This document shows, piece after piece, positions 1 to 10,312 of a stretch of DNA of 34,817 nt. Under the pieces are notes generated by a model. That model saw only the letters and a program-made list of their open reading frames with translations, searched no databases and had not been told where the DNA came from. The stretch's first letter is position 1. Each line of letters starts with the position of its first letter. This stretch comes from Bacteroidales bacterium (GTDB lineage: Bacteria; Bacteroidota; Bacteroidia; Bacteroidales; VadinHA17): contig PLMC01000037.1 of NCBI GenBank assembly GCA_003141495.1, positions 55,554 to 90,370 of the forward strand, in the 5' to 3' direction. Position numbers and translations under genes: made by a program.

Positions 1-308
1 GTTCTTTTATCTTCATCCTTGCTGTAGTTTTTTTCCTGAAGACGATAATCAGGGATATCATCTTCTTCTATATAATCATCTAATGTGAATTCCTCCTGGT
101 CTTTATCTTTCTCATCGAACTGATCTTCTTCTGTTTCTGCAGGAATATCTTCTTCCTCGGCACCTTCCTCCAGGGCAGGGTTTTCTTCAAGTTCCTTTTT
201 AATACGCTGTTCAATCTGCAAAGTAGGAACTTCCAGCAGTTTGATCATCTGGATCTGCTGCGGGGAAAGTTTCTGAAGCAATTTCTGCTGTAATCTTTGC
301 TTTAACAT
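1..308 (-). CDS. rpoN: RNA polymerase sigma-54 factor RpoN, N-terminal part (partial)
   Basis: This is the amino end of sigma-54, cut by the window edge after about 102 codons. I translated it by hand: it opens MLKQRLQQKLLQKLSPQQI, followed by QMIKLL and then a stretch ending ELEENPALEE. That is the glutamine- and leucine-rich region I that contacts activators and core polymerase. It then runs into a very acidic linker (EEEDIPAETEEDQFDEKD), which is region II. The ATG at 306-308 is preceded by a purine-rich GGGAGAAAAG, an unusually good ribosome binding site for this window. It lies 39 bp after asnS on the same strand and is probably cotranscribed with it, an arrangement common in Bacteroidota. 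The DNA-binding and RpoN-box regions are outside the window. Confidence 0.93.
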   Translation of the reverse strand, partial: MLKQRLQQKLLQKLSPQQIQMIKLLEVPTLQIEQRIKKELEENPALEEGAEEEDIPAETEEDQFDEKDKDQEEFTLDDYIEEDDIPDYRLQEKNYSKDEDKR

Positions 309-347
309 CTTTTCTCCCTAATTTTTATATCCGGGAATCAGATTCTT

Positions 348-1745
348 TTAAAATTCAGCATTCTTCGGCGTTCTTGGGAATGGTATCACATCACGTATAT
401 TTGACATTCCTGTTACAAACAATATTAACCTTTCAAACCCAAGGCCAAATCCGCTGTGAGGTGCGGAACCAAATCTTCTTGTATCGAGGTACCACCAGAA
501 ATCCTTTTCCTGCAACTTCAGCTCTTTAATACGTGAAAGTAGCCTGTCATATTGCTCTTCTCTCTGAGATCCACCGATTATTTCACCTATCCCCGGGAAC
601 AGAACATCCATGGCTCTGACAGTTTTGCCATCGTCATTCTGTTTCATATAAAATGCCTTTATCTCTTTAGGATAATCAGTAAGAATTACGGGCCTTTTGA
701 AATGCTCTTCAACCAGATACCTTTCATGCTCAGCCTGCAGGTCGCGTCCCCACCCAACCGGATAGTCCCATTTCTTCCCTGAGGACGTAAGAATTGAGAC
801 TGCCTCGGTATATGTAATTCTTACAAATTCATTATCAACGACAAATTTAAGTCTTTCAAGGAGGGCTTTGTCAATCATATTATTAAGAAATTCAAGATCT
901 TCGCGGCAGTTATCCAGCGCATATTTGATAATATATTTAACAAAATCTTCTGCAAGATCCATGTTATCATTCAGGTCATAGAATGCCATTTCAGGTTCTA
1001 TCATCCAGAATTCGGCAAGGTGTCTAGGTGTATTGGAGTTTTCGGCCCTGAAAATTGGCCCGAATGTGTAAATGTCTCCCAGTGAAAGAGCGCCAAGTTC
1101 TCCTTCAAGCTGACCGGAAACAGTCAGATTTGTCTGCTTTCCGAAAAAATCGTTTCTGTAGTTAATGGAACCATCACTATTTCTAGGCATATTCTTGAGA
1201 TCCATGGTTGTAACCTGGAACATCTCCCCGGCTCCCTCAGCATCACTCCCTGTAATAATGGGAGTATGAAGATAGACGAATCCTTTATCATTAAAGTATT
1301 TGTGAATTGCGAATGCCATTGCATGTCGAATTCTGAAAACAGCCCCGAAGGTATTTGTTCTGAAGCGCAGATGAGCATTCTCTCTGAGGAATTCCATTGA
1401 ATGACCTTTCTTCTGGAGTGGGTAGGTTTCAGCATCGCTTTTCCCGTATAGTTCAATGCCGGCAGCGCTGATCTCGAGATTCTGACCCTGGCCCTGCGAC
1501 TCAATCAACTTGCCGTTAACGGCTATACAGGCTCCTGTTGATATCTCTTTTAAAAGATTCTCGTCAAAAGAAGAGGCTTCAACAACTATCTGGATGTTGT
1601 TTATTGTCGACCCGTCATTAAGAGCAATGAATATAATGTTTTTGTTTCCCCTCTTGGTTCTTACCCATCCTTTTACCAATACATCTGATCCCAACACCGG
1701 GTTGGACAACAGGTTTTTTATCTTAATTCTTTTCATCATAAGCAT
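348..1745 (-). CDS. asnS: Asparagine--tRNA ligase
   Basis: The class II aminoacyl-tRNA synthetase charges tRNA-Asn with asparagine in the cytoplasm. The 465-residue length is normal. An N-terminal OB-fold anticodon-binding domain (about 15-105, with [16 protein letters not shown]) is followed by the catalytic core. Motif 2 reads [25 protein letters not shown], split here as [13 protein letters not shown] and EFWMIEPE; motif 3 is [20 protein letters not shown], with PFPRTP close to the end. SGQLEGE and NTPRHLAEF favour AsnS over AspS. The start is uncertain by two or three codons because the protein begins [19 protein letters not shown] motif at 1770-1777 (minus strand) fits the Bacteroidota -7 box but lacks a well-spaced TTTG upstream. 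rpoN follows 39 bp downstream. Confidence 0.97.
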   Translation of the reverse strand: MLMMKRIKIKNLLSNPVLGSDVLVKGWVRTKRGNKNIIFIALNDGSTINNIQIVVEASSFDENLLKEISTGACIAVNGKLIESQGQGQNLEISAAGIELYGKSDAETYPLQKKGHSMEFLRENAHLRFRTNTFGAVFRIRHAMAFAIHKYFNDKGFVYLHTPIITGSDAEGAGEMFQVTTMDLKNMPRNSDGSINYRNDFFGKQTNLTVSGQLEGELGALSLGDIYTFGPIFRAENSNTPRHLAEFWMIEPEMAFYDLNDNMDLAEDFVKYIIKYALDNCREDLEFLNNMIDKALLERLKFVVDNEFVRITYTEAVSILTSSGKKWDYPVGWGRDLQAEHERYLVEEHFKRPVILTDYPKEIKAFYMKQNDDGKTVRAMDVLFPGIGEIIGGSQREEQYDRLLSRIKELKLQEKDFWWYLDTRRFGSAPHSGFGLGFERLILFVTGMSNIRDVIPFPRTPKNAEF

Positions 1746-2056
1746 TTAATATCAAAAAAAACAGATGTGCAAAAATAATAAAATGTTAACCGCAAAGGCA
1801 GAAGAGACCTCATTAATTTCTTCATGGCACTATTTTTGTGCGTCAGTGTCTTCTTAATCAGTTTATTTGACCGGTTATGATAATATTTACCCTATATCAG
1901 AGTTATTAACATTATGGCACAGTGCTAAGAGCGCAAGGCACAGGATGGAGAGATCGACATGTCTTATCCTGCGCTCAGAGCTTAAAGAATGTAATTGGTT
2001 TGAAAATTGGTAAAATCTGAATAACTTTGGATATAAATTGAAAATAATCAGGAATT
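1746..2056. other. Divergent intergenic region with a hairpin, between asnS and the usp gene
   Basis: The 311 bp between two divergent genes hold no convincing ORF. At 1929-1976 there is an imperfect hairpin: GAGCGCA pairs with TGCGCTC, and inside it GGAT pairs with ATCC. The outer bases GCT and AGC extend it to about 1924-1981. It ends 18 bp before the -33 box of the usp promoter. Its role is unknown; it has no U tract, so it is not an obvious terminator. Confidence 0.5.
1999..2029 (+). promoter_or_regulatory. Bacteroidota-type promoter of the usp gene
   Basis: TTTG at 1999-2002, exactly 19 bp, then TAACTTTG at 2022-2029. This is the full Bacteroidota sigma-ABfr pattern (TTTG, N19, TAnnTTTG). 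It predicts transcription from about 2036, some 20 nt before the ATG at 2057. There is no enterobacterial -35/-10 pair here. Confidence 0.8.
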
Positions 2057-2908
2057 ATGGAAGAACCGAAGAAACTTATAGTTGTACCATGGGATTTCTC
2101 TCATGTTGCTGAAAACGCATTAGCACATGCGGTAAAAATAAGCCGGATGGTAAACAATGATATATGTCTTTTGCATATTGTAAATTCAGGCATCACCCCC
2201 AAGGCTTATGCAGAAAAAACCACACATCTAAAACACCTGGTTGAAGAAAACGGGAGAAAATATAATGTCCCCATTGTTTATCATATTTCCAAAGGGAGTA
2301 TTTTTTCGGCAATAGCTGAATTTGCTAATGAGAAAGAAGCCAATCTCGTTGTAATGGGCACGCATGGAATGAAAGGGATGCAAAAGCTTACCGGAAGTTG
2401 GGCTTTAAAAGTCATTGTAAAATCAAAGATCCCGTTTATAGTTGTTCAGGATCCACCGGCCGATCAGGAAAGGTACCATAATATTGTCTTCCCTGTAGAT
2501 TTCAGAGGTGAGAATAAAGAGAAGATCAAGATGGCCATTTTTATGGGGAAGTATTTTGATTCAAAGGTTCATATGCTTGTATCGGTAAGCACAGATAAGA
2601 ATATCCTAAAAAAGACAAAAACAAATCTGAATTTTGCTATCAAATACCTGATTCAAAATAATATAGATTATGAGATCCACGATATGCCAAAAGGGAAGAT
2701 AGCAGAACAGACAATCGATTTTGCACAAAAGATTAATGCCGACCTGATCCTGATAGTGACTACTAAGAATATTACTTTCGCTGATTACCTGGTAGGAGCT
2801 TCTGAACAATATATTATTGCCAACAGTTCCAGGATACCTGTCTGCTGTGTAAATCCAAAAGCCTCATTCGCCAGTGTGGGACAATTTATGGGTGGTTGGG
2901 GATCATAA
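2057..2908 (+). CDS. Universal stress protein, two tandem Usp domains
   Basis: A 283-residue soluble protein with two UspA-type domains, about 5-140 and 147-278, twice the length of a single-domain Usp. Domain 1 opens KLIVVPWDFSHVAENAL and closes with VVMGTHGMKGMQKLTG followed by SWALKVIVKSKIPFIVVQ, matching the ATP-binding G-x2-G-x9-G(S/T) region fairly well. Domain 2 opens NIVFPVDFRGENKEKI, and its C-terminal loop (IVTTKNITFADYLVGASEQY) has lost the glycine pattern, so only the first domain is likely to bind nucleotide. Such proteins act in stress survival; the specific signal cannot be read here. A canonical promoter lies just upstream, and gldA follows after 55 bp, so the two may be cotranscribed. 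Confidence 0.92.
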   Translation: MEEPKKLIVVPWDFSHVAENALAHAVKISRMVNNDICLLHIVNSGITPKAYAEKTTHLKHLVEENGRKYNVPIVYHISKGSIFSAIAEFANEKEANLVVMGTHGMKGMQKLTGSWALKVIVKSKIPFIVVQDPPADQERYHNIVFPVDFRGENKEKIKMAIFMGKYFDSKVHMLVSVSTDKNILKKTKTNLNFAIKYLIQNNIDYEIHDMPKGKIAEQTIDFAQKINADLILIVTTKNITFADYLVGASEQYIIANSSRIPVCCVNPKASFASVGQFMGGWGS

Positions 2909-2963
2909 TAGAATCCCCTTTCATTATCTTTACAACAGGTAATGAAAAAATAATATCCATGTT

Positions 2964-3878
2964 ATGTCCATTGTAATTCAGGGTGTTTCAAAATTTTATG
3001 GCATACAAAAAGCCCTCGATAATATCTCTTTTGAAGTAAAGACCGGAGAAATAGTCGGATTTATTGGCCCGAATGGTGCCGGAAAGTCAACAATGATGAA
3101 GATCATTACCGGTTTCATACCCGCATCTTCGGGCAGAGTTAGTGTTAATGGTCTCGCTGTTGAAGCTGATAATCCAGAAGTCAAAAAGCAAATTGGCTAT
3201 CTTCCTGAGAATAACCCTCTTTACCCGGAAATGTATGTCAGGGAATATCTTGGTTTCGTGGCTTCAATTTATAAGTCAGGCCTATCAGGGAAAAAGCAGA
3301 CAGATAATATAATTGAATTAACCGGGCTCTCACCTGAACAGAATAAAAAGATTGGTTCACTCTCTAAAGGCTACAGACAAAGAGTGGGCCTGGCACAGGC
3401 TCTCATCCATAATCCTGCAGTACTTATACTTGATGAGGCCACGACCGGCCTTGATCCCAATCAGATCGTTGAAATACGAAACCTCATTAAAGAAGCCGGA
3501 AAAGAAAAAACGGTGATGCTTTCGACACATATTATGCAGGAGGTTGAAGCCATTTGCGACAGAGTGATAATCATTGATAAAGGAATAATTGTTGCTGATG
3601 AAGAAAAAAGTAAAATATATTCTAAAATCAAGCGATCCAAACAGGTCATTCAGGTTGAGTTCGATAAGGAAACGAGGGATTCACTTCTGGCCGAAATTAA
3701 AAACGTGAGCAGTGTGAAAAAAATCCATGACAATGTTTGGCTGATTGAGGCGGAGGGGGATGAGGATATACGTCCATCAATTTTCAACTTTGCAGTAAAA
3801 AATAATCTTACTGTCCTCTCATTAAATAAACAGGAGAATAATCTTGAAGAGGTCTTCAGGCATCTTACGAACGGATGA
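2964..3878 (+). CDS. gldA: GldA-type ABC transporter ATP-binding protein
   Basis: A 304-residue ATPase subunit of an ABC transporter, closely resembling GldA of the gliding-motility GldAFG transporter. It has Walker A GPNGAGKST at 35-43, the Q-loop region IGYLPENNPLYPEMYVREYL, the signature LSKGYRQRVGLAQAL, Walker B VLILDEATTGLD and the H-loop MLSTHIMQEVEAICDRV. The YLPENNPLYPEMYVREYL stretch and the C-terminal region ending NNLEEVFRHLT are typical of the GldA/Bacteroidota branch. The membrane partners GldF and GldG are not next to it, which is common outside the classic gliders. Transport substrate is unknown. The start at 2964 gives the usual N-terminus MSIVIQGVSKFYG. Confidence 0.88.
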   Translation: MSIVIQGVSKFYGIQKALDNISFEVKTGEIVGFIGPNGAGKSTMMKIITGFIPASSGRVSVNGLAVEADNPEVKKQIGYLPENNPLYPEMYVREYLGFVASIYKSGLSGKKQTDNIIELTGLSPEQNKKIGSLSKGYRQRVGLAQALIHNPAVLILDEATTGLDPNQIVEIRNLIKEAGKEKTVMLSTHIMQEVEAICDRVIIIDKGIIVADEEKSKIYSKIKRSKQVIQVEFDKETRDSLLAEIKNVSSVKKIHDNVWLIEAEGDEDIRPSIFNFAVKNNLTVLSLNKQENNLEEVFRHLTNG

Positions 3879-4047
3879 ACTATTTGTTATTCCCATTTTT
3901 TTTTGTTCCTTTGTGCCGTAATAGATTAGTGGAAAGATTTGTGCTGATTGCAACCACAGGAAAAAAATGCTAAACCGCTGATAATTCCCTTTTTACAATC
4001 AACATATCTTCCTTTTTAATAATTAATAATTAATTTAAAATATTATT

Positions 4048-5391
4048 ATGGGATATTTATTTACTTCCGAATCAGTTTCAGAAGGACACCCCGATAAAGT
4101 AGCAGATCAGATATCAGATTCTTTGCTTGACGAATTCCTTCGCTGGGATCCGGAATCAAAAGTTGCCTGCGAGACATTTGTAACAACCGGACTTGTCGTT
4201 TGTGGAGGGGAAGTCCGCACAACAGGATGGGTTGATCACCAGGAGTGTGCCAGAAGTGTAATACGTAATATCGGATATACAAAAGCCGAATACCGTTTCG
4301 ATTGCGACTCATGCGGTGTTATATCAACCATACATGAACAATCGAGCGATATAAATCAGGGGGTTGTCCGTGACACGCCTGAAGAACAGGGAGCAGGTGA
4401 CCAGGGAATGATGTTCGGCTATGCCTGCCGGGAAATGGATAATTATATGCCATTAACTATTGAGCTTGCCCACAGGCTTCTGCAGGAGCTTGCGGCAATA
4501 CGTCATGAGGGCAAACAGATGAAATATCTCAGGCCCGACAGTAAATCTCAGGTCACAGTTGAATATGACGATAATAACAAACCTCTCCGTATCGATACTA
4601 TAGTTATAAGCACCCAGCATGATGAATTTGTTCTGCCAAAAGACAAATCACAAAAGGCGGAACAGGTTGCTGAAAAAGCTATGCAACAAAAGATAGGCGA
4701 GGATATTGAGAAGATTCTCATACCAAGAGTTAAAAAAACACTTCCTGTTAGAATTCAGAAACTTTTCAACAACGACTTTAAACTCCTTGTCAACCCCACC
4801 GGGAAATTTGTAATAGGAGGTCCTCATGGAGACACCGGACTGACAGGCCGTAAGATCATTGTTGACACTTATGGTGGATATGGGGCTCATGGTGGAGGTG
4901 CATTTTCGGGGAAGGACTCATCTAAAGTTGACAGATCGGCTGCTTATGCCGCACGTCATATTGCAAAAAACCTGGTGGCAGCAGGTGTTTGCGACCAGGT
5001 ATTGATCCAGGTAGCTTATGCTATTGGCGTTGCTCAACCAGTTGGTCTTTATATAAATACTTACGGCTCTGCCAAGGTAAAAGATAAAAAAGGCAATGTT
5101 CTGCACGATGGAGAGATTGCTCAGACAATCAATAAACTTTTCGATATGCGGCCATATTCGATAGTTCAGCGTTTTGGCCTGAAAAACCCTGTCTTTCTTC
5201 CAACAGCATCATACGGACATTTCGGACGTGACAGCTATTCAAAAAATGTTGAAGTTTACTATGAAGTACCCGGAAGCAAGCCAAAAGTCCTCAATGGAAA
5301 CGGGAAAAAGTCGTACCAGAAAAAAGTCGAGTTCTTTGCATGGGAGAAACTGGATTATGTGGATAAAATAAAGAAGGCGTTTAAGTTGTAA
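4048..5391 (+). CDS. metK: S-adenosylmethionine synthase
   Basis: Makes S-adenosylmethionine from methionine and ATP. At 447 residues it is longer than the 384-residue E. coli enzyme, as expected of the Bacteroidota form, which has extra segments in the middle (about 190-235) and near the C-terminus. Diagnostic pieces are [18 protein letters not shown] (ATP-binding His), [21 protein letters not shown] (the flexible-loop signature), [16 protein letters not shown] and [19 protein letters not shown] (P-loop-like). It faces the methionine operon tail to tail, separated by a palindromic repeat, so the enzyme that produces the riboswitch ligand sits beside the riboswitch-controlled genes. The 169 bp upstream is AT-rich, with no clear -7 box and no SAM riboswitch. 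Confidence 0.98.
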   Translation: MGYLFTSESVSEGHPDKVADQISDSLLDEFLRWDPESKVACETFVTTGLVVCGGEVRTTGWVDHQECARSVIRNIGYTKAEYRFDCDSCGVISTIHEQSSDINQGVVRDTPEEQGAGDQGMMFGYACREMDNYMPLTIELAHRLLQELAAIRHEGKQMKYLRPDSKSQVTVEYDDNNKPLRIDTIVISTQHDEFVLPKDKSQKAEQVAEKAMQQKIGEDIEKILIPRVKKTLPVRIQKLFNNDFKLLVNPTGKFVIGGPHGDTGLTGRKIIVDTYGGYGAHGGGAFSGKDSSKVDRSAAYAARHIAKNLVAAGVCDQVLIQVAYAIGVAQPVGLYINTYGSAKVKDKKGNVLHDGEIAQTINKLFDMRPYSIVQRFGLKNPVFLPTASYGHFGRDSYSKNVEVYYEVPGSKPKVLNGNGKKSYQKKVEFFAWEKLDYVDKIKKAFKL

Positions 5392-5428
5392 TGAAAATAA
5401 ATCCTATCTCTGCTTCGAATCAAATGTA

Positions 5429-5535
5429 CTCACCCCCTTTAATCCCCTCTCTACTTCGTAAAGAGGGGTAAACTAAATGATAGAGTGTACGTTACACTCC
5501 CTCTCTAAGAATTAGAGAGGGGGAAGGGGGGTGAG
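5429..5535. repeat. Palindromic C-run/G-run dispersed element, copy 1
   Basis: A nested palindrome between the convergent metK and metF genes. The ends are CTCACCCCC and GGGGGGTGAG. Inside are two hairpins, CCCCTCT with AGAGGGG and CCCTCTCTAA with TTAGAGAGGG, joined by TAAACTAAA and by a small GAGTGT/ACACTC hairpin. The same plan (terminal C run, hairpin, TWAACTAA-like spacer, hairpin, terminal G run) recurs at 10232-10312 and 20953-21051. Here it may also serve as a two-way transcription barrier. Confidence 0.8.
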
Positions 5536-5549
5536 TTCATTAAAGCACA

Positions 5550-6503
5550 TTAGAACGACGCTTTGACTATTCTTGCGATATTATCGGACCTACCTAAGGT
5601 ATAATAATGTATACCCGGTACTCCCATTTTAATTAATTCCCTGGATTGAGCCACAGCCCACTCTATTCCGGCCTCTCTTGCCTCAGAATCATTTTTACAT
5701 TTAGTTACAGCGGAAAACAGATCATTCGGCAGGTCTATATGAAATGTCTGCGGAAGAAGCTTAATATCATTAAGTGCAGAGATGGGTTTAATACCAGGAA
5801 TTATAGGAACAGTTATACCTGTCTTCCAGCATTCATCCCTGAACCTGCAGAATCTGTTATTATCAAAAAACATCTGTGTTACAATATAACTCGCTCCTGC
5901 ATCAACTTTTCGTTTCAGGTTCTCCATATCTACCTGCCTGTTGGCGGCTTCAAAGTGTTTCTCAGGATAACCTGCCACTCCTATGCAAAAATTGGTAGGA
6001 TCAGCATTTTCAAGATTATCTTCAAGATATTTACCTTTGTTCATATCAACAATCTGCTGCACAAGCTCATATGCATTGGCATGACCATTTTTCTCCGGAA
6101 TGAATATCCGGCTTCCTTTCTGCGGATCACCCCGTAATGCAAGGACATCATCTATCCCAAGAAACCTCATCTCAATAAGTACATTCTCTGTTTCCTCTTT
6201 GGAGAAGCCCCCGCATAGAATATGAGGAACTACAAGTATATTATACTTATATTTGACAGCCGCTGCAAGGGCAAATGTTCCGGGACGAAGACGCACCACC
6301 CTTTTCTCAAGAAGACCGTCGGGACGTTCCCTTAAAATGGTTTCATTACGATGAGATGTGAAATTAATATAAGCAGGTTCATACTCAATTAGTCTGTCAA
6401 TTGCTGTATATATTCTCTCAATGCTATGCCCTTTAAGGGGAGGAAGGAGTTCAAACGTGAATAATGGTCCTTTCGCGTTATTAATCTTTTCTAATACAGT
6501 CAT
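5550..6503 (-). CDS. metF: 5,10-methylenetetrahydrofolate reductase
   Basis: A flavoprotein that reduces 5,10-methylene-THF to 5-methyl-THF, the methyl donor for MetH. The 317 residues form a single TIM-barrel domain of bacterial MetF size. The N-terminal FTFELLPPLKG carries the catalytic Glu (FEFFPP in E. coli); DVLALRGDPQKGS is the FAD/folate region; FCIGVAGYPEKHFEA, GASYIVTQMFFDN and PIIPGIKPI follow in the expected order. It starts 12 bp after the metH stop on the same strand and is the last gene of the SAM-riboswitch operon. Confidence 0.96.
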   Translation of the reverse strand: MTVLEKINNAKGPLFTFELLPPLKGHSIERIYTAIDRLIEYEPAYINFTSHRNETILRERPDGLLEKRVVRLRPGTFALAAAVKYKYNILVVPHILCGGFSKEETENVLIEMRFLGIDDVLALRGDPQKGSRIFIPEKNGHANAYELVQQIVDMNKGKYLEDNLENADPTNFCIGVAGYPEKHFEAANRQVDMENLKRKVDAGASYIVTQMFFDNNRFCRFRDECWKTGITVPIIPGIKPISALNDIKLLPQTFHIDLPNDLFSAVTKCKNDSEAREAGIEWAVAQSRELIKMGVPGIHYYTLGRSDNIARIVKASF

Positions 6504-6515
6504 CTCAAAATGATA

Positions 6516-9500
6516 TCATAAATTTGGAGAGAGCCATCTCGTAGCTTCATCAATAGTAAAATTCTTTCTCTTTGCATAATCTTTCAACTGATCAGAAGCT
6601 ATCTTTCCTATATTAAAATATGCCGATCCGGGATGAGAAAAAATATACCCGTTTACCGATGCCGGTGGTATCATAGCAAAGTTTTCGGTAAGTCGAGCAC
6701 CGATAGTTTTCTCTGCTCCCAGGAGGTCAAAGATAACTTGTTTTTCCGTATGATCGGGACAGGCAGGGTATCCGGGAGCCGGTCTTATTCCCTTATACTT
6801 CAGTTTAAGCACATCATCAACCGATAGATTCTCCTGACTTGCATACCCCCAGTATTCTCTTCTGATCTTTTCATGAAGCCATTCAGCAGCAGCTTCAGCA
6901 ATCCTGTCGCTCAATATCCTGATCATTATGGTTGCATAATCATCATCTTTAAATTTATCAAACGCTGCCTTATCAATATCTGCTGTCACTACAAAAGCTC
7001 CTATCCAATCGGTCAGTCCTTCACTCTCAGGTGCAATATAATCGGAGAGAGAGAGATTGGGGACATTTTTTTCCTTTGGTTCCTGGTTTCTTAAGAACCT
7101 GAAGACAGTTTTTATCTTCTTTTTGCTTTTATCTGAAAAGACCTTAACATCATCTCCATCAGAAACTGCAGGAAATAATCCAAAAACGGCCCTGGCTGTC
7201 AGAAGTTTCAGATCGATTACTTTTTTCAGATATATTTGTGCATCATCAAACAATTTCTTTGCTTCAACACCTTTTACGGGATCACTGAAAATTGCAGGAT
7301 ATTTACCCGATAATTTCCATGCAAAGAAAAAGTAGGTCCAATCGATATAATTCTTAAGTTCATTCAGATCAATATCATGAATAACATGAAGTCCCGGTTT
7401 GACCGGTTCAATAAGTTTAAAAGTCTTCCAGTCGGTAAAATATTTGTTTCCCCTGGCATCTTTTAATGAGAGAAGATTTTTTTCAGTCTGACGCGAGTTA
7501 TGGTCTTCCCTCATCTTTTTATACTTTGCTTTTATTGATGATACATAGGAACTGTTATCTTTCTGAAGAAGTGACGAGAGAACTCCGGCAGCTTTTGATG
7601 CATCTTTAACATGGATCACTGCATTTGAATATGCAGGTGCAACCTTAACAGCAGCATGTATCTCAGAGGTTGTCGCACCTCCTATCAGAAGAGGCAGCGT
7701 TATTTTTCTCCGTTCCATTTCTGAGGCAACATGAACCATTTCTTCAAGAGAAGGCGTTATTAATCCGCTGAGGCCTATAATATCAACTTTTTCATTAACA
7801 GCAGTGTCGATGATCTTTTCAGCCGGAACCATAACTCCAAGATCAATTATCTCATAGTTATTGCACGACAATACAACTCCGACAATATTCTTCCCGATAT
7901 CATGAACATCACCTTTGACAGTTGCAAGAAGAACTTTCCCCGCAATCTTTTTCTCTTTTCCTTCACTCTCCTGTTCAATATACGGAGCAAGCTTAGTTAC
8001 TGCCTTTTTCATCACCCGGGCGCTCTTAACGACCTGTGGGAGGAACATTTTCCCTGATCCGAAAAGATCTCCAACCTCATTCATCCCTCCCATTAAGGGA
8101 CCTTCAATGAGCTCAATTGACCGGCTGAAAAGGGGCCTTGCCTCTTCAACATCCTGTTCAATAAATTCATCGATACCTCTTATCAGAGAATGCTTGATCC
8201 TGTCAATGACATTGAGCTGACGCCATGCATCCTCCTTTTCCACTTTCTTTCCTTCGTTCTTTATCCCTTCCGCAAACTTCACAAGCCTTTCAGTAGAATC
8301 CTTTCTCCTGTTTAACACAACATCTTCAACCAGACGAAGAAGGTCGGGTTGTATTTCAGTGTAAACCTGCAACATACCTGGATTAACAATTCCCATATCC
8401 AATCCGGCTTTTATAGCATGGAACAGGAAAACCGAATGTATTGCTTCACGGACCTTGTCTGTTCCACGGAAAGAAAATGAAAGATTGCTTATTCCCCCGC
8501 TTACCCTGGCATATGGAAGGTTTTGCTTAATCCACTCTGTCGTTTTAATGAAATCAATTGCATAGTTATTATGTTCTTCAATCCCGGTTGCTATTGCCAG
8601 TACATTAGGATCGAATATTATGTCTTCAGGCGGGAATGCAAGCTTGTCAACAAGAAGATGGTAACATCTTTCAGCAACACTTATTCTCTTTGCTAGTGTA
8701 TCGGCCTGGCCTGTCTCGTCAAATAACATAACTACAGCTGCGGCTCCATATTTTCTTAATGTCCGGGCATGGTCAAGAAATATCTTCTCTCCTTCCTTCA
8801 GGCTTATGGAATTTACGACTGATTTTCCCTGAATACATTTTAGCGCCGATTCGATAGTATTCCATCTCGATGAATCAATCATCAACGGAAGTTTTGAGAT
8901 ATCCGGTTCAGCCATGATCAGATTAACAAACTTCACCATCGCTTTTTCCGAATCAAGCATGGCTTCATCCATGCATATATCGATTATCTGGGCTCCTCCT
9001 TCCACCTGATTGCGGGCAATCGTTAGTGCCTCATCATATTTTTCCTCCCTTATGAGCCTTGCAAATTTTATTGATCCTGATACATTGGTCCGTTCACCAA
9101 TATTCACAAAGTTGGTTTCCGGTGTAATTGTCAGGACTTCAAGACCGCTTAGCCTTGTATATTTTTGAATTTCAGGCCTTACCCTTGGCTTATATCGCTT
9201 TGATGCTTCTGCTATTTCCTTTATATGCTGAGGAGTTGTCCCGCAACAACCCCCGATAATATTTACCCATCCTTCTTTCATAAAATCTTCAGCAATCGTA
9301 GCCATAAACGACGCAGACTGATCATATTCGCCAAACTGGTTTGGAAGGCCGGCATTTGGATGTGCCGAAATATAAAACCCCGATTTCAAGGATAATTCCT
9401 CAACAAACGGACGCAGCTGTTCAGCTCCAAGCGCACAGTTCAGGCCTATACTGAAGAGAGGAAAATGTGAGACAGACACCAAAAATGCTTCGAGAGTCTG

Positions 9501-10166
9501 GCCAGTTAATGTCCTCCCGCTTGCGTCGGTAATTGTACCTGATACCATCACAGGAAGTGTTTTCTTTTTTTCCTCAAATACAGAATCAATTGCGAATAAA
9601 GCCGCTTTGCAGTTCAGAACATCAAAAACTGTTTCAACAAGAAGTATATGTACACCTCCGTCAATAAGCCCACGGGCCTGTTCAGAATATGCCACAACAA
9701 GTTCATCAAAGGATATAGCCCTGGCACCCGGGTCATTGACATCCGACGACATTGAGGCAGTTCGGTTTGTCGGCCCAAGAGTTCCGGCAATAAAATGCTC
9801 TTCCGGTTCACCGGAATTTTCAAATTCCATAATAGTTTCAGCTGCAAGATGTGCCGATTGAAAATTCATATCATATACCTGTTCCTCCATTCCATAGTCC
9901 GACATGGAGATCCTGTTGGAATTGAATGTATTGGTTGTAATTATATCAGCACCTGCTTCCAGGTATTGCCGGTGAATATCTTTAATAATTTGAGGTTGTG
10001 TGATGGACAGGAGATCATTATTCCCCTTCTGCAGCATGGGATGTTCCTTAAACCTTTCTCCACTGTAATCCTTTTCCTGAAGCTTGTGCTTCTGGATCAT
10101 GGTCCCCATTGCGCCATCGAGAATGAGGATCTTCTGCTGAATGATATCTTCTAGTTTTAGCTTCAA
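6516..10166 (-). CDS. metH: Cobalamin-dependent methionine synthase
   Basis: Transfers the methyl group of 5-methyl-THF to homocysteine through cob(I)alamin. The 1216 residues cover all four modules of the E. coli enzyme (1227 aa). The homocysteine domain (about 1-330) has the zinc cysteines in [11 protein letters not shown] and GGCCGTTP. The pterin domain (about 345-610) contains [13 protein letters not shown]. The cap and B12-binding domains (about 650-890) contain [13 protein letters not shown] (DxHxxG, with the lower-ligand His) and [10 protein letters not shown]. The reactivation domain (about 905-1216) ends with [15 protein letters not shown], which binds SAM. It is therefore a full, self-reactivating enzyme that needs vitamin B12. 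It lies between hom and metF, with a repeat element in the hom-metH gap. Confidence 0.98.
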   Translation of the reverse strand: MKLKLEDIIQQKILILDGAMGTMIQKHKLQEKDYSGERFKEHPMLQKGNNDLLSITQPQIIKDIHRQYLEAGADIITTNTFNSNRISMSDYGMEEQVYDMNFQSAHLAAETIMEFENSGEPEEHFIAGTLGPTNRTASMSSDVNDPGARAISFDELVVAYSEQARGLIDGGVHILLVETVFDVLNCKAALFAIDSVFEEKKKTLPVMVSGTITDASGRTLTGQTLEAFLVSVSHFPLFSIGLNCALGAEQLRPFVEELSLKSGFYISAHPNAGLPNQFGEYDQSASFMATIAEDFMKEGWVNIIGGCCGTTPQHIKEIAEASKRYKPRVRPEIQKYTRLSGLEVLTITPETNFVNIGERTNVSGSIKFARLIREEKYDEALTIARNQVEGGAQIIDICMDEAMLDSEKAMVKFVNLIMAEPDISKLPLMIDSSRWNTIESALKCIQGKSVVNSISLKEGEKIFLDHARTLRKYGAAAVVMLFDETGQADTLAKRISVAERCYHLLVDKLAFPPEDIIFDPNVLAIATGIEEHNNYAIDFIKTTEWIKQNLPYARVSGGISNLSFSFRGTDKVREAIHSVFLFHAIKAGLDMGIVNPGMLQVYTEIQPDLLRLVEDVVLNRRKDSTERLVKFAEGIKNEGKKVEKEDAWRQLNVIDRIKHSLIRGIDEFIEQDVEEARPLFSRSIELIEGPLMGGMNEVGDLFGSGKMFLPQVVKSARVMKKAVTKLAPYIEQESEGKEKKIAGKVLLATVKGDVHDIGKNIVGVVLSCNNYEIIDLGVMVPAEKIIDTAVNEKVDIIGLSGLITPSLEEMVHVASEMERRKITLPLLIGGATTSEIHAAVKVAPAYSNAVIHVKDASKAAGVLSSLLQKDNSSYVSSIKAKYKKMREDHNSRQTEKNLLSLKDARGNKYFTDWKTFKLIEPVKPGLHVIHDIDLNELKNYIDWTYFFFAWKLSGKYPAIFSDPVKGVEAKKLFDDAQIYLKKVIDLKLLTARAVFGLFPAVSDGDDVKVFSDKSKKKIKTVFRFLRNQEPKEKNVPNLSLSDYIAPESEGLTDWIGAFVVTADIDKAAFDKFKDDDYATIMIRILSDRIAEAAAEWLHEKIRREYWGYASQENLSVDDVLKLKYKGIRPAPGYPACPDHTEKQVIFDLLGAEKTIGARLTENFAMIPPASVNGYIFSHPGSAYFNIGKIASDQLKDYAKRKNFTIDEATRWLSPNL

Positions 10167-10231
10167 TTTTCTATAATATTAGTATACAAGGCATTTTATT
10201 ACAAAATTAGGTTCTTTTTCCCTTATTTTCT

Positions 10232-10312
10232 ACCCCCCAACCCCCCAAATGGGGGGCTTTTAATATTCACCAGGTTAGTTAACCCCCCAATTGGGGGGAA
10301 GGGGGGTTGACT
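10232..10312. repeat. Palindromic C-run/G-run dispersed element, copy 2
   Basis: Lies in the hom-metH gap and runs into the 3' end of hom. It contains two perfect palindromes, CCCCCCAAATGGGGGG (one-base offset) and CCCCCCAATTGGGGGG, joined by a spacer that on the minus strand reads GGTTAACTAACC, plus outer C and G runs. Read on the minus strand it aligns closely with copy 3 (20953-21051). The hom reading frame enters it and stops inside it. Confidence 0.82.

Noticed and set aside
3879-4047. SAM riboswitch before metK
   Set aside because: No GAAACCC-GGCAACC or GGTGCCAA core in this gap; it is AT-rich without the S-box fold.
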